From Membranipora membranacea (Eukaryota > Bryozoa > Gymnolaemata > Cheilostomatida > Membraniporidae), in contig OU612074.1 in the NCBI GenBank assembly GCA_914767715.1, forward strand, positions 23,982,062 to 24,046,061: 64,000 nucleotides of DNA, read 5' to 3'. The notes under the pieces were generated by a model, which was given only the letters and a program-made list of their open reading frames with translations, made no database searches and was not told the DNA's origin. Made by a program: the position numbers and the translations under genes. Position 1 is the stretch's first letter, and each line of letters starts with the position of its first letter. Of the stretch, positions 36,630 through 48,595 are shown piece by piece.

Positions 36630-37860
36630 GTCCTGGTCTCCATTCAAGGGTGTACATCACTGTATCCCTTAAGGGGTGTACATATCACAGTCATCACTCA
36701 GGGGTGTAAATCACTGACTTGACTTAGGAGTGCACATCACTGACTTCACTCAGGGGGGTACATTACTGTCTCTACTCAGAGTTGTACATCACTGTCTCCA
36801 CTCAGGGGTGTACATCACTGACTTCACTCAGGGGTGAACATCAATGACTTGACTAAGGAGTTGTACATCACCGGCGCCACTAAGGGTTGTACATCACTGT
36901 CTCCACTCAGGGGCGTACATCACTGACTCTACTCAGGGTGTACATCACTGACTCTACTCAGGGTGTACATCACTGACTTCACTCAGGGGTGGACATCAAT
37001 GACTTGACTAAGGAGTATACATCACTTACTCTACTCAGGGTGTACATCACTGTCTCCACTCAGGGGCGTACATCACTGACTCTACTCAGGGTGTACATCA
37101 CTGACTCTACTCAGGGGTGTACATCACTGACTCTACTCAGGGGTGTACATCACTGTCTCTACTCGGAGTTGTACATCACTGTCTCCACTCAGGGGCGTAC
37201 ATCACTGACTCTACTCAGGGTGTACATCAATGACTTGACTCAGGAGTGTACATCACTGGCTCCACTAAGGGGTGTACATCACAGTGTCACTCAGGGGTGT
37301 ATATCACTGTCTCCACTCAGGGGTGTACATCACTGTCTCTACACAAGGGTGTACATCACTGTCTCCACTCAGGGGTGTACATCATTGTCTCAACTCAGGG
37401 GTGTACATCACTGTCTCTACTCAGGGGTGTACATCACTGTCTCTACTCAGGAGTGTACATCATTGTCTCAACTCAGGGGTGTACATCACTGTCTCTACTC
37501 AGGGGTGTACATCACTCTCTCTAGGGTGTACATCACTGTCTCCACTCAGGGGTGTACATCATTGTCTCAACTCAGGGGTGTACATCACTCTCTCTACTCA
37601 GGGTTGTACATCACTGTCTCCACTCAGGGGTGTACATCACTGCCTCTACTCATAGGTGTACATTACCTGTCATCACTAAGGGGTGTACATCACTGACTCC
37701 ACTCAGGGGTGTACATCACCGTCTCCACTCAGGGGTGTACATCACTCTCTTTAATCAAGGGTGTACATCACTGACTCCACTCAGGGGCTTACATCGATGT
37801 GTTCACTCCTGAGTGTACATCACGGTTTACACTCAAAGGTCTATGTCACTGTGAACACTC
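36630..37860. repeat. Minisatellite in intron 1, ~22-26 bp unit
   Basis: About fifty imperfect units built on GGTGTACATCACTGTCTC and CACTCAGGG. Unit length varies (about 22-26 bp). Three overlapping frames read open for 90-235 codons on the plus strand, but this is a property of the repeat. It lies wholly inside intron 1 of the minus-strand gene. Confidence 0.9.
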
Positions 37861-38004
37861 TCTCTTAGAATCTAAATCAGGTTATGGCCACTTTCATCAA
37901 TCATTACATTTATTGGAATGAACCTGTAGCCTTAAAACTCTTAATCCATCTGTACAACAAACAGTACAAACATTCTCTGAAGGTTATTATAATACACCAC
38001 TCAC

Positions 38005-38095
38005 CACCAGCAGCAACAGCAGGACGGTCTGTACCTGAGGCCTGACCTCCATCGTCTCCTTCACTTTCGAGTCTTCTCTTCTTTGGTGGATCCAT
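38005..38095 (-). CDS. Exon 1 of the minus-strand LRR gene (coding start)
   Basis: Proposed first coding exon. It encodes 30 residues from MDPPKKRRLE through an acidic and Gly/Ala-rich stretch, plus the first base of a Gly/Asp codon. No hydrophobic signal peptide is visible, and the PPKKRR cluster resembles a monopartite nuclear localisation signal. The exon ends at a strong donor (GTGAGT) in phase 1. That phase matches the acceptor of the repeat-rich exon at 36462, so joining them keeps the frame (…AAG-D-NQRG…). The intron between them (36463-38004) holds a 1.2-kb minisatellite. The start is chosen because it is the only ATG in this frame near a phase-compatible donor. An upstream 5' UTR exon is possible but not shown. 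The protein family is not recognised. Confidence 0.6.
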
Positions 38096-39865
38096 GATCT
38101 TCTTTCAGGACTAGTGTTGTATTTTGAAGTCCAGACAGGTTGGAAAGGCAAACTAGAAATCAACATCATAATTATTTGGTTAAAAACAGATCCATTATGT
38201 AAGTGAGTGATATACCCCTCTCATTTAATCCGAACCTAGAACTACTCTAGTATTATATGATCATATGGAGAGGATATCGTTTACAGGGTATGGAAGAAAT
38301 AGTATTTCAACCTATATGGGCTTTGTTGATCTAGTAACACCAATGAGCTCAACTTGGTGATATTGGTGTTTTTACAAAACTGATTAGCAGCGGCTATATG
38401 GAAATCAGAAACGAACCCATCTTTTACCAGCCATAATTGATACATGCATATGAGCTTGTATAGCATGGGTTGACGCAGGGAAACTATAGACCATGGTACA
38501 ATTTGAACTCTCATAAATCAACAGATTGTGAAAAGATAACAAGAAATCTTTGTCATGAGGTCAGAAGCATCCTCAGTTGAAGAACTACAGTTGCTGACCT
38601 CTGACACGCTGCCAATTTAGTTTGTCATCATGTCTGAGGCATTGGGTTAATCTACTAGTCACCGATTGTGGAATGTTGTAATGCTGATAAGAGCGCTGTA
38701 TGCCCCACTGCTCCAAAGTTAAGTTTTTGTTATCATCAATAAGAATTTACCACATACATGAACAGCCATGCGGGCTTACAACCTGCCAAAAATCTCCAAT
38801 TTCCTTCACAGCTCTTGCAGTGAACCCTTCACCAAACCCGCCAACATCAATCACGAACCCCTGATATCTCATATTAAGGTGAATACATACAGATCATCTG
38901 CCCCTCCCTCTCCAATGTGTACTCACTTCTTACTTCTAGGATGATTGCCAACTTCACTGTTGGAGGTCCCAGTGATGTGGCAAGCCGTCGGTCGGTAATT
39001 GGTCCAGTATAATCAACGGAAACCATTATGGACCAAGTAGCTGTGAGCTACTTGGGGGGGGGGGGGGGGGGGGGGGGCAGGGAATCCTTGTCTTATGCTG
39101 TAGCAACAAAGAAACTCTTCTGATTGGACTTTTGTCCACGCACACAGAGAGAATATAAACAGATGGTCAGATAGATGAACTACTTACATACAGACTGACA
39201 ACCAACTAGGAGTTAGTTTGATTACATTTACTTCACCTCCCTTAGAACAACCAACACAATATCCTTCATCTAACAATCTATATCTACAAGGTGTACTCAC
39301 CTTCCATTCTAGTTACTGAAACATCCTCACAAGCTCATGTGATCTGGTCTGTTTATAAGCAGTGAATGACTAACACACTTTATCAGTACTAACTCAAGTA
39401 CTAAATTAAAACTTATCTCATAGTCCATTATACAGCGCACCTCAAGCAGGTCACTGATAGGGAGTGCAAACAGACAAGTAGCCATGACAAGGTAGTATAC
39501 ATGTACTGAAAGTGACACTAACACTCCACAAACACTCTATGGGGAGAAAATTTGTAATTTTCATACCTGCTCACTAGACCTAACCAAATTTAATTGTGGT
39601 GGGGATACATGTGTCCCTGGCCTAATGAATAGCATTGCATGTCCATACAAAATTTATAGTTTTCTCAATTTCAGAACTTTGCCGACGTGCAACTAAAACT
39701 ACAGATGTGGCCAAGAATTTCTGCTAATTCTCATTAATTTCAGCTTGTTTACGAATGTTATCACTAAGTGATATTAGAGCATAGGTAATACTTATAGCAT
39801 CATCAAGGTTTTAATGGTCACTTGTGGTATTAATCATAATAAAATAATAAAAAAAAAACATGTAC
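38096..39865. other. Upstream region of the LRR gene
   Basis: Presumed promoter and 5' UTR side of the minus-strand gene. Antisense donor-like GTGAGTACAC near 39290-39300 could end a 5' UTR exon. No TATA box is convincing. A run of 24 G's occupies 39054-39077. No other gene is seen. Confidence 0.35.
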
Positions 39866-39873
39866 AAATAAAG

Positions 39874-40461
39874 CGGTAACTGTACATTGCTGAACAGGCT
39901 GAACGGACTGAACAGCTGAATAGAATTTCTCAGACTATTATTTGTATGATTCTCTTAATGATTAGCTATTTTTGCACAAGCGTGGACAATCCCTTATCCC
40001 TTATAGTCTGCTCATTAATTTATTTATTTTGAGTTTGCATTTGCTTTGGTTTCTTTCAATGTTTTTAGCAGTAAATCTTTCTGCATTACACCAGTGACTG
40101 GATGGAAGGTAGCTCGTTTTGGCAAGCTTTGTTGGGGAGGAATCCCTAGCCCTACCCCACAACAAAGCTTGTCAAGACTAGCTAGATGAAAGGTTGTGCT
40201 GCATAATGTTTCTGGTTTCCTGAACAACCATCAGATTATGCCAGCATTGGCAAAATGATCGCTACATTTGCTTGCCCTAATTCAGTTATATTAGGTGCCA
40301 ACAGGAACATAGTGACTCATCAAATCACATGGCTAGGAGGAATGTGTTTGAGAAGTGATAGTGATCGTCCAGAGAAGAGAATACAAATAATAATTCTAGT
40401 CTGAGAAATTCTGTTCAGCTGTTCAGTATGTTCAACCTGTTCAGCAATTTACAGTTACCGC
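39874..40461. mobile_element. Non-autonomous DNA transposon, 588 bp, 8-bp target duplication
   Basis: Long inverted ends (about 90 bp, imperfect) starting CGGTAACTGTACATTGCTGA and including TGAACAGCTGAA and ATTTCTCAGACTA. They are flanked by direct repeats AAATAAAG (39866-39873 and 40462-40469). An 8-bp duplication suggests the hAT superfamily. No transposase. A second small foldback element is nested inside at 40110-40184. Confidence 0.65.
40110..40184. mobile_element. Small foldback element nested in the 39874 element
   Basis: A 75-bp hairpin with arms sharing CAAGCTTTGTTG, flanked by GATGGAAGG and GATGAAAGG (9 bp, one mismatch). It shares AAGCTTGTCAAGAC with the foldbacks at about 12300-12380 and 29000-29095. 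Confidence 0.5.
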
Positions 40462-40469
40462 AAATAAAG

Positions 40470-42236
40470 GCTACAAAGTTAAGCAGATGACTTTTTAAAC
40501 TATCTGTTTTTTCGCCTTCATATTTGCTTTCATCAGATATTATAGCCATTCATCGTTCTTTTGTTTAACATCCGGTAGCCACTTAATCCTTACACAAAAC
40601 ACACTTGCAAGATTAGATTATTACACAGTGTGAACCAAATAGCCATAGAGTTATTATATAATCTATGCAAATAGCTCAGATAAAGATTCTATATCGCTTC
40701 CTGTATAGAGTGGATAAAATATTATTATGGTGAATGCCATGAGAATCTTGTTTTGAATGAATGCAGTAGACAGTCCGCTCATTCTGCACACAAAAGTTTA
40801 CATGTTACGCACTTTTCTTTTTTGCAAAGGAGGATAATCATTCCTCACTGATACCAAAGGCTCTTGAAATAGACCCAAACATTCTATCCGACTGACCTAT
40901 CTTTTTTATCATCATAAGCAGTGGTACTTTTGTACAGTGAGTAAGTGGAGCTCAGCTCCACTTGGTTATAAACACCCTTCTTGAAGTGGAGCTGAGCTCC
41001 ACTTCAATTTTTTTTATTACCTCGACAAGCAGGGCTCTCAGCCTGGGAGGATTCGAAACCTGAGTTTTGATATTAGCATGTCGCATAGTGGTATTTTAAA
41101 GGTGTAAAACGCCCTGAGCATAAACAGCACAATAACGTTACTCTCGGTCAATCTTGATACTTTGATTGAAAAGTAACAAGCAATCAAACGAAGTCAATGC
41201 CCCTCCGGAAGATATCCAACCATTAAATATAGAGGAGCATGGGGCAGAGATAGTTTTTTTCGCCACCTTGTACATACTTTAAATGATCATTTGTTTTAAA
41301 CAATCCAACAGAGCTCTGAATTTCTTCCAATTTTTGTTCATGTCTAATTTTAAGGCCAGTACGTACATGCAACATGTACTTTTGTCTGTGATATGTAATA
41401 AATCAATCAACCAGCCAAAACCAACAGGGACATGTCACTGATGTCACTAGGTGAAAGGTCAGAGCCCATCGACTCTGAGTATGCTCTTAAAACAAGCGAT
41501 ACAGCATAGTCGGTTCTGATCGTTTGAGACAAAACTTTTCGTGTTGTACAGTGAAACGAAGCACAGCATTACAAAGTAATAAACAATGCATCGCTTAGTA
41601 ATTATCGATTCCTCAGGTAAACATTTTTTGGATTCAAAACGACTGAATGGATTGCAGTTTCATACTTGTCAATAATAAAGCTTTGCTCTTAGTTCTCAAA
41701 TGACTGAAATTGGACCTTGGTTATATATATTGATCAAATACTTTATTGGTGGCACTTAGCCCTATTCACACGGCCACGGGTTTTTTTTTCGGTTTTTTGG
41801 ATGGCCAGGTACTTCTCGGTATAGTTTCAGTAGTTGTCTTCTGCTGTTTTAGCTCTAATCATCAGCACTTTGAGCTTTGACTTTTTCCCTGTTCCATTGA
41901 CAGATTGCACTAAATATTGTAGTAATAATGTGAAAACATGGCTAAGCTTAAAAAAATTTAGTATTATTGATAAGATCATTTATTGCAAGCGGCTCGGGCA
42001 CCTGCAAGCACTACAACCCGCCGCCCCCAAAGTCATCTTCCAGTCGATTCTAGTTTATTAAAGCTCAGTAAATTGGAACATAATCTGCTTCGCAGTAATT
42101 ATTTATGGCAAGTCTGTTCTGTCTATAAACTCAATCTAGCATGTATTATTAATAAGGCCTTTATATTTCTAGGCAAGCATGCAACTTTTGTAGGGAGCAT
42201 AATGATGATTTTAGGGATCCATGGTTTATTGCTAGG
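40470..42236. other. Intergenic, no gene recognised
   Basis: Contains a paired palindrome at about 40948-41001 (AGTGGAGCTCAGCTCCACTT and its near-inverse) and, near the right end, TTCTAGGCAAGC-type motifs like those beyond 54674. No ORF with family features is seen. Confidence 0.45.
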
Positions 42237-42241
42237 CAAGC

Positions 42242-42502
42242 TGTTGTGTTCTCATGTGCAGTGACCACTAATTAAGTCACGTGCTCATTTAGCATGCTGC
42301 CGATAGTATAAATAGGCAGGCATCACAATTATAATCAGTTGATGTACAGTTGATGTACAGTTGATATACAGTTGATATACAGTTGTTATAAGTCATGTCA
42401 TTTATAAGCCATTGACACAATGGTCACATAATAAATGTACACGCTCCAACAACAAATCAAACAGCTTGATTTATATACAACCAACAAAACACAAAATAAA
42501 CA
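42242..42502 (+). repeat. 5' LTR
   Basis: Begins TGTTGTGTTCTCATGTGCAG and ends AAAATAAACA. It contains a TATA-like TAGTATAAATAGG (about 42305), a four-fold ~12-bp repeat of CAGTTGATRTA (about 42339-42385) and an AATAAA polyadenylation-type signal (about 42430). A primer-binding-site-like TTGGCAACGGGGAT follows immediately. Confidence 0.85.
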
Positions 42503-42721
42503 TTGGCAACGGGGATAAAACTCAAAAAGATTGAGGTGGAGAGAAGGAGACTATGCCAAAGAGGGTGATAGATCCATAAACAGACGGTACGCAGCCAAAC
42601 ACAGACACAGACTAAGCGAAGAACAACAGCCCATGACAGTGACGGAGACAGAAAAGACTTGAACCGCATTTTTTGGTAAAACCAAATAAAAGGTTCATGC
42701 GTCATGTGTTTATGAGAAATG

Positions 42722-43484
42722 AGAAATGGTCAAAACCCTGGTGCTAGCGCTCATGCTAAAAGTAACGCTCATGAATTTCCCAATGCAACAGGTGGTGTCA
42801 ACCGATTAGGCTCATTTGTTAGGCATGGAAATAGTGGCGGCAAGCCAAAACCCAGATATGAAAACTCCAATGGTCGTAAATCCTACAGGTAGAGGTACAT
42901 CAAATCGTAAGTCAGCTGAATCATGCTATAGGTGTGGTTCTTCCAATCATATCGGTAGTGATACTAACTGCCCAGCTACGGATAAGCAGTGTAATAAATG
43001 CTCAAAAATAGGTCATTCTGCTATTGTGTGTAGGAGTGTTGAACCTAAGAAAAACGTGCATTCTATATTGTCAGCTGGTAGTCGAAAGGCTGATGAAGGT
43101 CAGGCAGCATTTCAGTGCAAAACTATCAGGCCGAAGTTTAATCTAGACAAGCTTGAAATCCGAGTAGGAAACATTCCGCTTGATGTGCTTGTAGAATCTG
43201 GCTCACAGAGCAATGTGATTAGTAAAGACACATTTGATTTACTTGTGTCAAGAGGTCTTAGAGCCAAAGTAGAGCCAACAGACCTGAAACTGTTTCCGTA
43301 TACTGCTGATAAGCCCTTAGACTTGTTGGGATGCTTCAATGCGGAACTAGAAGCAGGAAATCAGCGGGCAACAACTAAAATAATAATTATTAATGATAGG
43401 GATCAGACGTCGTTGTTGAGTAATGATACTTCTCATGCACTAAAACTAATCAAAATAGACTACAACGTAGGAGTAATAACTTAG
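42722..43484 (+). pseudogene. Gag tail with two zinc knuckles, and protease region
   Basis: Two CCHC knuckles are visible: CYRCGSSNHIGSDTNC (about residues 37-52 of the open frame at 42816) and CNKCSKIGHSAIVC. They are typical of the Gag nucleocapsid or the Gag-Pol junction. An aspartic-protease-like stretch follows (DVLVESGSQSNVISKDTFD), in which the usual catalytic DSG/DTG is ESG, so it would not be expected to cleave. A preceding Gag-like stretch (42729-42890) lies in a different frame. The reading frame stops at 43484 and Pol continues in another frame. Confidence 0.7.
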
Positions 43485-43519
43485 ATTCTAATACCAGTAA
43501 TGTCAGTAATTACGGTAGT

Positions 43520-44125
43520 ATGCTAGATAACTATAAGAATATATTTTCAGGCATAGGTAAATTCAAAGGCCCAGGTATGAAAATAGGAATAGATCCTAAT
43601 GTAGCTCCAGTGTGTCAACCATATAATCGCGTTCCATTCGCACTGAGGAGTAAAGTAGAGGCTAAACTAGAACAGCTAGTTAAATCAGATATCATAGAGG
43701 TAGTAGCAAAGCCTACACAGTGGATTTCACCTTTGATTTCTTTACCTAAGGCTAATGATGATAATAGGCTATGTGTTGATATGCGTAGGGAAAACCAGGT
43801 AATTATTAGGGAAAGACATCCCATGCTGACTGTTGATGATTTATTACCGGATATGAATGGCAGCAAGGTTTTCAGCAAGTTAGACATGAAGGAAGGTTTC
43901 ACGCAATTTGCGCTGCATCCTGATTCAAGGGATATCACAACATTCAGTTGTCACATTGGCTTATAGCGATATGAGAGGTTATTTTATGGTTGCTCTATGG
44001 CTCCAGAGAAATTTTATGCAGATATTCATAGTTTGATTCAAGGCATTCCAGGTGTAGCAAACCTCGCTGATGATATTATTATACATGGCTCAGACAGAGC
44101 TGAGCATGATGCTATCCGATAGCTG
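43520..44125 (+). pseudogene. Pol reverse transcriptase (broken)
   Basis: Contains QPYNRVPFALRSKVE, then LEQLVKSDIIE, SPLISLPKAND, LCVDMR, FSKLDMKEGF (motif A), LFYGCSMAPEKF (motif B) and LADDIIIHG (motif C, YxDD-like with the two catalytic aspartates). A TAG at 43964 interrupts the frame between motifs A and B. After AEHDAI the frame is lost and the following ~60 residues expected of Ty3 reverse transcriptase are missing, i.e. a deletion. Confidence 0.8.
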
Positions 44126-45051
44126 GTAAAGCTGATGCTATAGTAAACGTTAAGGAACCAACATGCATAGAGGAGTTGCGTTCTTTCTAAGGATTATCTT
44201 ATTATTGTAGCAAGTTCATACCAGATTTCTAGACCAAGACAGAACCACTGCGCAGACTGAAAAAGCAGCCAGTAGATGGCAAGCAGAAAGGTGTCAAAGA
44301 AAAATTTGTTCTCAACCAAGAGCAGATAGTAACGTTTGAGAAAGTGAAGAAAAGTCTAGCCAGTAGTGAGACTTTAGGTTATTTTGATCTCAAATATCCG
44401 ACTGACGTGGTAGCTGATGCAAGTCCTTTAGGTTTAGGTGCTGTTCTTATCCAGGATCAGGAGGATGCACCACGGGTTATTAGCTATGCATCGAGAAGTT
44501 TGAGTGATGTTGAATCTAGATACCATCAGACTGAAAGGGAAGCTCTAAGTTTGGTGTGGGCATGTAAAAGATTTAAGCCATATTTGATGGGCAATAAGTT
44601 CGAATTGGTTACAGAGCATGAGCCACTGAAGGTTATTTATGGTCCGCGTTCAAAACCATGTGCTAGGATTGAACGCTGGGTGTTACGTCTTATGCCATGT
44701 GATTACACTGTAGTTTATTGGCCAGGTAGAAAAAACGTAGCAGACCCTCTCTCAATTCTCTCAGCAAGTAAAGTTTGTGATTTGTCTCTCGCAAACAAGG
44801 CTGAAGCATATGTTAGATTTGTAGCTTTAAATTCTGTACCTATAGCTATGACTGCTAAAGAGATAGAGAAAATTTCTTTAGACGACGAGGAATTATCCAT
44901 TGTTAGGAAATACATAAATTCAAATAATTTTGATGTTAGTGGTGTATCAAAGTCGTATAAGCTAATTAGTGGTAAATTGTGTGTGATAGGAAACCCAGTA
45001 TTGAGAGGCAGCAGAATAGTCATACCCTCTCAACTCAGACCACATGTTTGA
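44126..45051 (+). pseudogene. Pol RT connection and RNase H (broken)
   Basis: From VNVKEPTCIEELRSF through stops near 44188 and 44230, into an open frame with RNase H features: VVADASPLGLGAVL (first catalytic Asp), SRYHQTEREALSLVWAC (catalytic Glu), and FELVTEHEPLKVIY, where the usual catalytic TDH is TEH. It ends at a TGA (45049) at the start of the integrase zinc finger. Confidence 0.8.
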
Positions 45052-46060
45052 AATTTAGCTCATACAGGACATTTAGGGGTTGTTGGTACTAAGAGGAATT
45101 TGAGGACTTAGGTTTGGTGGCCAAACATTGATAGCGATGTGGACAAATACATCAAAGCATGTCATGAGTGTCAATTAGTAGGTAAACCAAGTTCTCCGGA
45201 ACCCATGTTGAGTTCTGACCTCCTAACAGCGCCATGGAAGGAAGTTGCAGTAGATCATTTTGGTCCATTTGGTCATTCTAGCCAGTACTTGCTTGTTGTT
45301 ATTGACTATTATAGTAGGTATTTTGTGTGCATTCCGGTGAAATCGACTAGTGCTGCAACCACACTAAAGATATTAGATGAAGTTTTTCAAACTCATGGAA
45401 TCCCACAGTACTTGAAAAGTGATTCAGGACCAGCTTTCACACCGAAGTGGTCTCAAGGTAATGGTCTTGTTGAATCATCGATGAAGTCCATAAAGAAAAG
45501 GCTTCAAATAGCCGTGACTACAGGGAAAGATTGGGGAAGTGAACTCCTCAAGTATCTATTTACTTATAGATATACACCCCATCCTGTGACTGGTAAGAGT
45601 CCAGCAGAATTATTATTTGGTCGTAAGCTGCGTACCAAATTACCCATGTATGATAATGATAGTAAGTTAGATGATATTCAGGTCAGACAGCATGACGCTG
45701 AATATAAGGCTAAAGTAAAAGAATACACTGACCGTAAGAGCAAGGCTGAAAACTCTAGTATTTCTATCGGTGATGAAGTTTTACTCATCAGAGATCAAAT
45801 TTCACAAAAAGCTGACACCCGCTACTACAATGATATTTATGTAGTAGTGAACAGAAATGGGTGACAAGTAACTGTACGGTCCTCAGATGGACAAGAATAT
45901 GTCCGTAACAGCTCCCATCTGAGACCCTACAAGAGAACCCATGAAATCATACACTCTTCTTATGTAGATGCCGGTACCGCAGGCACCACAGAGGAAGAAA
46001 AGAGGGAAAATAGTGTCAGAAGATAGCCACGCCATAAGAACACTCCAGACAGATACACTA
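45052..46060 (+). pseudogene. Pol integrase (broken)
   Basis: An H2C2 zinc finger (AHTGHLG … CHECQLV), interrupted by TAG at 45109. The catalytic core follows: VDHFGPF (first Asp), VVIDYYSRY, SDSGPAFTPKW (second Asp) and GNGLVESSMKSIKKRL (Glu). The stretch between SDSGPAF and GNGLVE is about 15-20 residues shorter than in Ty3/gypsy integrases, so part of the core is deleted. After a TGA at 45862 the same frame continues with SSHLRPYKRTHE, the usual C-terminal end. Confidence 0.8.
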
Positions 46061-47580
46061 ACTATCTAAGCAGTCTCAAGGATTACTATGACTTCTGTTT
46101 CACATATTATCAAGGAACTCAGCCTGATATGTCATGTCAAAAGTGCCCGATGCACTGCAGCACAACAGAGTCGAAAGGAGAGTGAACTCCTGCGGTTTCA
46201 TGCCGAGGCAAATCATACCCCCACTGACAACGCGAATATTATCAGTGGTGCTTGTTCTCTATTTTCCAATAAATAGATTATGGTTTTTTTGAGGCAAGGA
46301 TGGCACGGTAGCTGCTGGCCGCAAATGACTCTGAACATCTCTACACTATTCCATTGAACTATTATTTACATACTGAAATATATTATTGCTGACAAATTTT
46401 ATAAATAAGACATTTATGTTGCTATAATATTTTATGCTCGCTTTTTGTATGTAAAGTTTTCAGATAATTACTCATTCAACTCAGTTCATTAAAAGTATTT
46501 TAGCTTCAAGTTACTGTAGAGTTATCTTCTCATTTTCATACAATTTTGTTCTTATTATGAACTAGAAGTTATCCCACTTTGCCCAATTTTTCATATCCCG
46601 TCCTTGTATCCGGCTAAACATAGAGAATTCTTTACAGAAGAAGAATCTAGGATCGAAAACTGAATGTCTCCAAACATTAGAAATTTTATCAACATACAAG
46701 TTCTTCCTGTATACAGGTATTATTTCAAACTCCAAGCACCAAGCAGAAGAATCAATTGTGTTAATGTCGTTAAAAAACTCTCCATAAACCCTTATACTTG
46801 CAAGATAATAATAGAATAGATAGCGATAGATATTTGATTTACAATTTCCAATCCAAATTCAATACTACTGCTTTTAATTTTTGCTGGACTGGGTAATAGT
46901 TTTTGAGCGGTTGGATTAAATGAGGTCGCATAATTCATCTACTGGTACTTGAATCAACCCACCTTAACCAGTGATATGAACAAAGTTTGAGTCAGGGATA
47001 CCCATCAAACAATTATAAAATAGTTTAATCCTACGAAATACACAACAAGGCCTGACACTATCACATTTCAAACAAGGATTAATCGAGGAAACAACGTCAA
47101 TTAAAAATTAGTGAAGTTTAACAGGGTTGTTTCAAAAATAAATTACTGTCTTTCAAGCAAAATGTTTGAGAGTAGATTGGGCAGTGCTTCTGATTTGAGC
47201 AAAAATAAGTGTCACGTTTCAAATCCCAAATCTTTCCCTCAAAGAAGCCCTAATAGTAGTAGTATTGATATTATAGAGGCATATTATATCAGATATAAAA
47301 TACTTTCTAGTTACGATTCGATTATGATCAGGTAAACACCAGAGAAGGCATGAGAGGGATTTCATTTTGCAGCTTAATTTGAGCTAGAATATTCCAAAAT
47401 GCAGTCACCAATCGCTACTTGGCCATATGCCATCAACAGCTTGAAGTCATTATGGTTAGTTGGGACTCCAGATAAATCACAGTATGAAAGGTATTTACTA
47501 TGGTATCTACCTGTCATGAGGATATTATTGTTCACTATGTTGAGGGCTGGGATGCCATACAGAGAGCAAGGAGTTACAGG

Positions 47581-47944
47581 TAGCGCTGTCACGATTTTCT
47601 ATTTGGCTAGGACTGCCTCGATTCTGATTGTGGCATCGATTTTCCCGATTTCGATTTTTCGATTTTACACCTTCGCTTTCAACCAACCCTTGTCCCAATT
47701 TCGATTTTCGATTTCTCCTTATCGGTATTTTCGATTTAAGGTATCAATATATGGTATTGTGATAAGGTGTGATAAGGTATTGTGGGAATGAAAAGAGGAA
47801 TCGTAATAACCATATATCGACCATAGTAACCATGACAATGAATTTACTGCTGTGCAATGGACTTCAGCTGTCACCTTATTAAATCCGATAATGAGGTGAG
47901 ATCGATTGGGTATTCCGGATATGAATCGTATTGTGACAGCACTA
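47581..47944. mobile_element. hAT-type MITE, 364 bp
   Basis: Termini TAGCGCTGTCACGAT and …TTGTGACAGCACTA form an imperfect inverted repeat, flanked by perfect 8-bp direct repeats GTTACAGG (47573-47580 and 47945-47952). An 8-bp duplication and a TAG(T/C)GCTGTC start fit the hAT superfamily. The inside is rich in CGATTTT repeats and has no ORF of note. Confidence 0.75.
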
Positions 47945-48489
47945 GTTACAGGAGTCTTAGCCCATGATTATATTCAAAATTATATTGCGCTAGCCTAAAT
48001 TATTAGTCATTGTTTTGTAAGCCTAATGCCAGCAATCCCTCCTGGTAGGCCTACCTGTAAATATGAGAGCACTACATAGCAAATCATTTGATTGTAGGAC
48101 TAAACAGAGAGACGCTGCGACAACGCAAACCAACACAATTATGAGATTATGTCCACTTAATCTTGTCACCAAACAATAGCTCAAGCGCCTGTTTTTAAAA
48201 CCATTTTAATTAGCCACACAATTACAATCATTATGAAAAGCAGCACATGATAACCCTATATGAGAAGAATGCTGTGTGTAGAGCCTCTGCTTACAATTGA
48301 AATTGCTAGAATAATAAATTATGCTGTGTTAAACATTGTCCAGCTCCTATCTCAATTTTAACTTATGAATCCCTATGCTCAGTACCAAGACATGCACATA
48401 TTTTGGTAATCTTCCCTTTATCATAATAGATAGACTGCAATTCAGTATTCATAGATAAGTTTCTTGCAAAAATCTGTAATCAAAGAGTT

Positions 48490-48595
48490 ACCCATGCCTG
48501 CCTATTGTCAAGGCCTGGGGACTAACCAAACCCATGACCTTCAATACATGCGTGCTTAGCGACTGACACTCTTAGTGTATACCACCAACTCAATG
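48490..48595 (-). repeat. Probable tRNA-derived SINE remnant
   Basis: Read on the minus strand, GGTGGTATACACTAAGAGTG … GGTCATGGGTTTGGTTAGTC has the layout of tRNA A and B boxes about 50 bp apart. Degenerate, with no clear tail or target duplication. Confidence 0.35.

Noticed and set aside
36989-37812. Four overlapping plus-strand open frames
   Set aside because: They lie in the intron 1 minisatellite and all frames look alike.
36600-37860. CRISPR-like array
   Set aside because: Units are contiguous and imperfect with no unique spacers, the genome is eukaryotic, and no cas genes are present. The same applies to the arrays at 32.4 and 60.1 kb.
39327-39524. Small open frames of 60-90 codons upstream of the LRR gene and in unique intron DNA
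   Set aside because: No homology I can recognise, no codon signature, and no splice or repeat evidence. At this AT content such lengths arise by chance.
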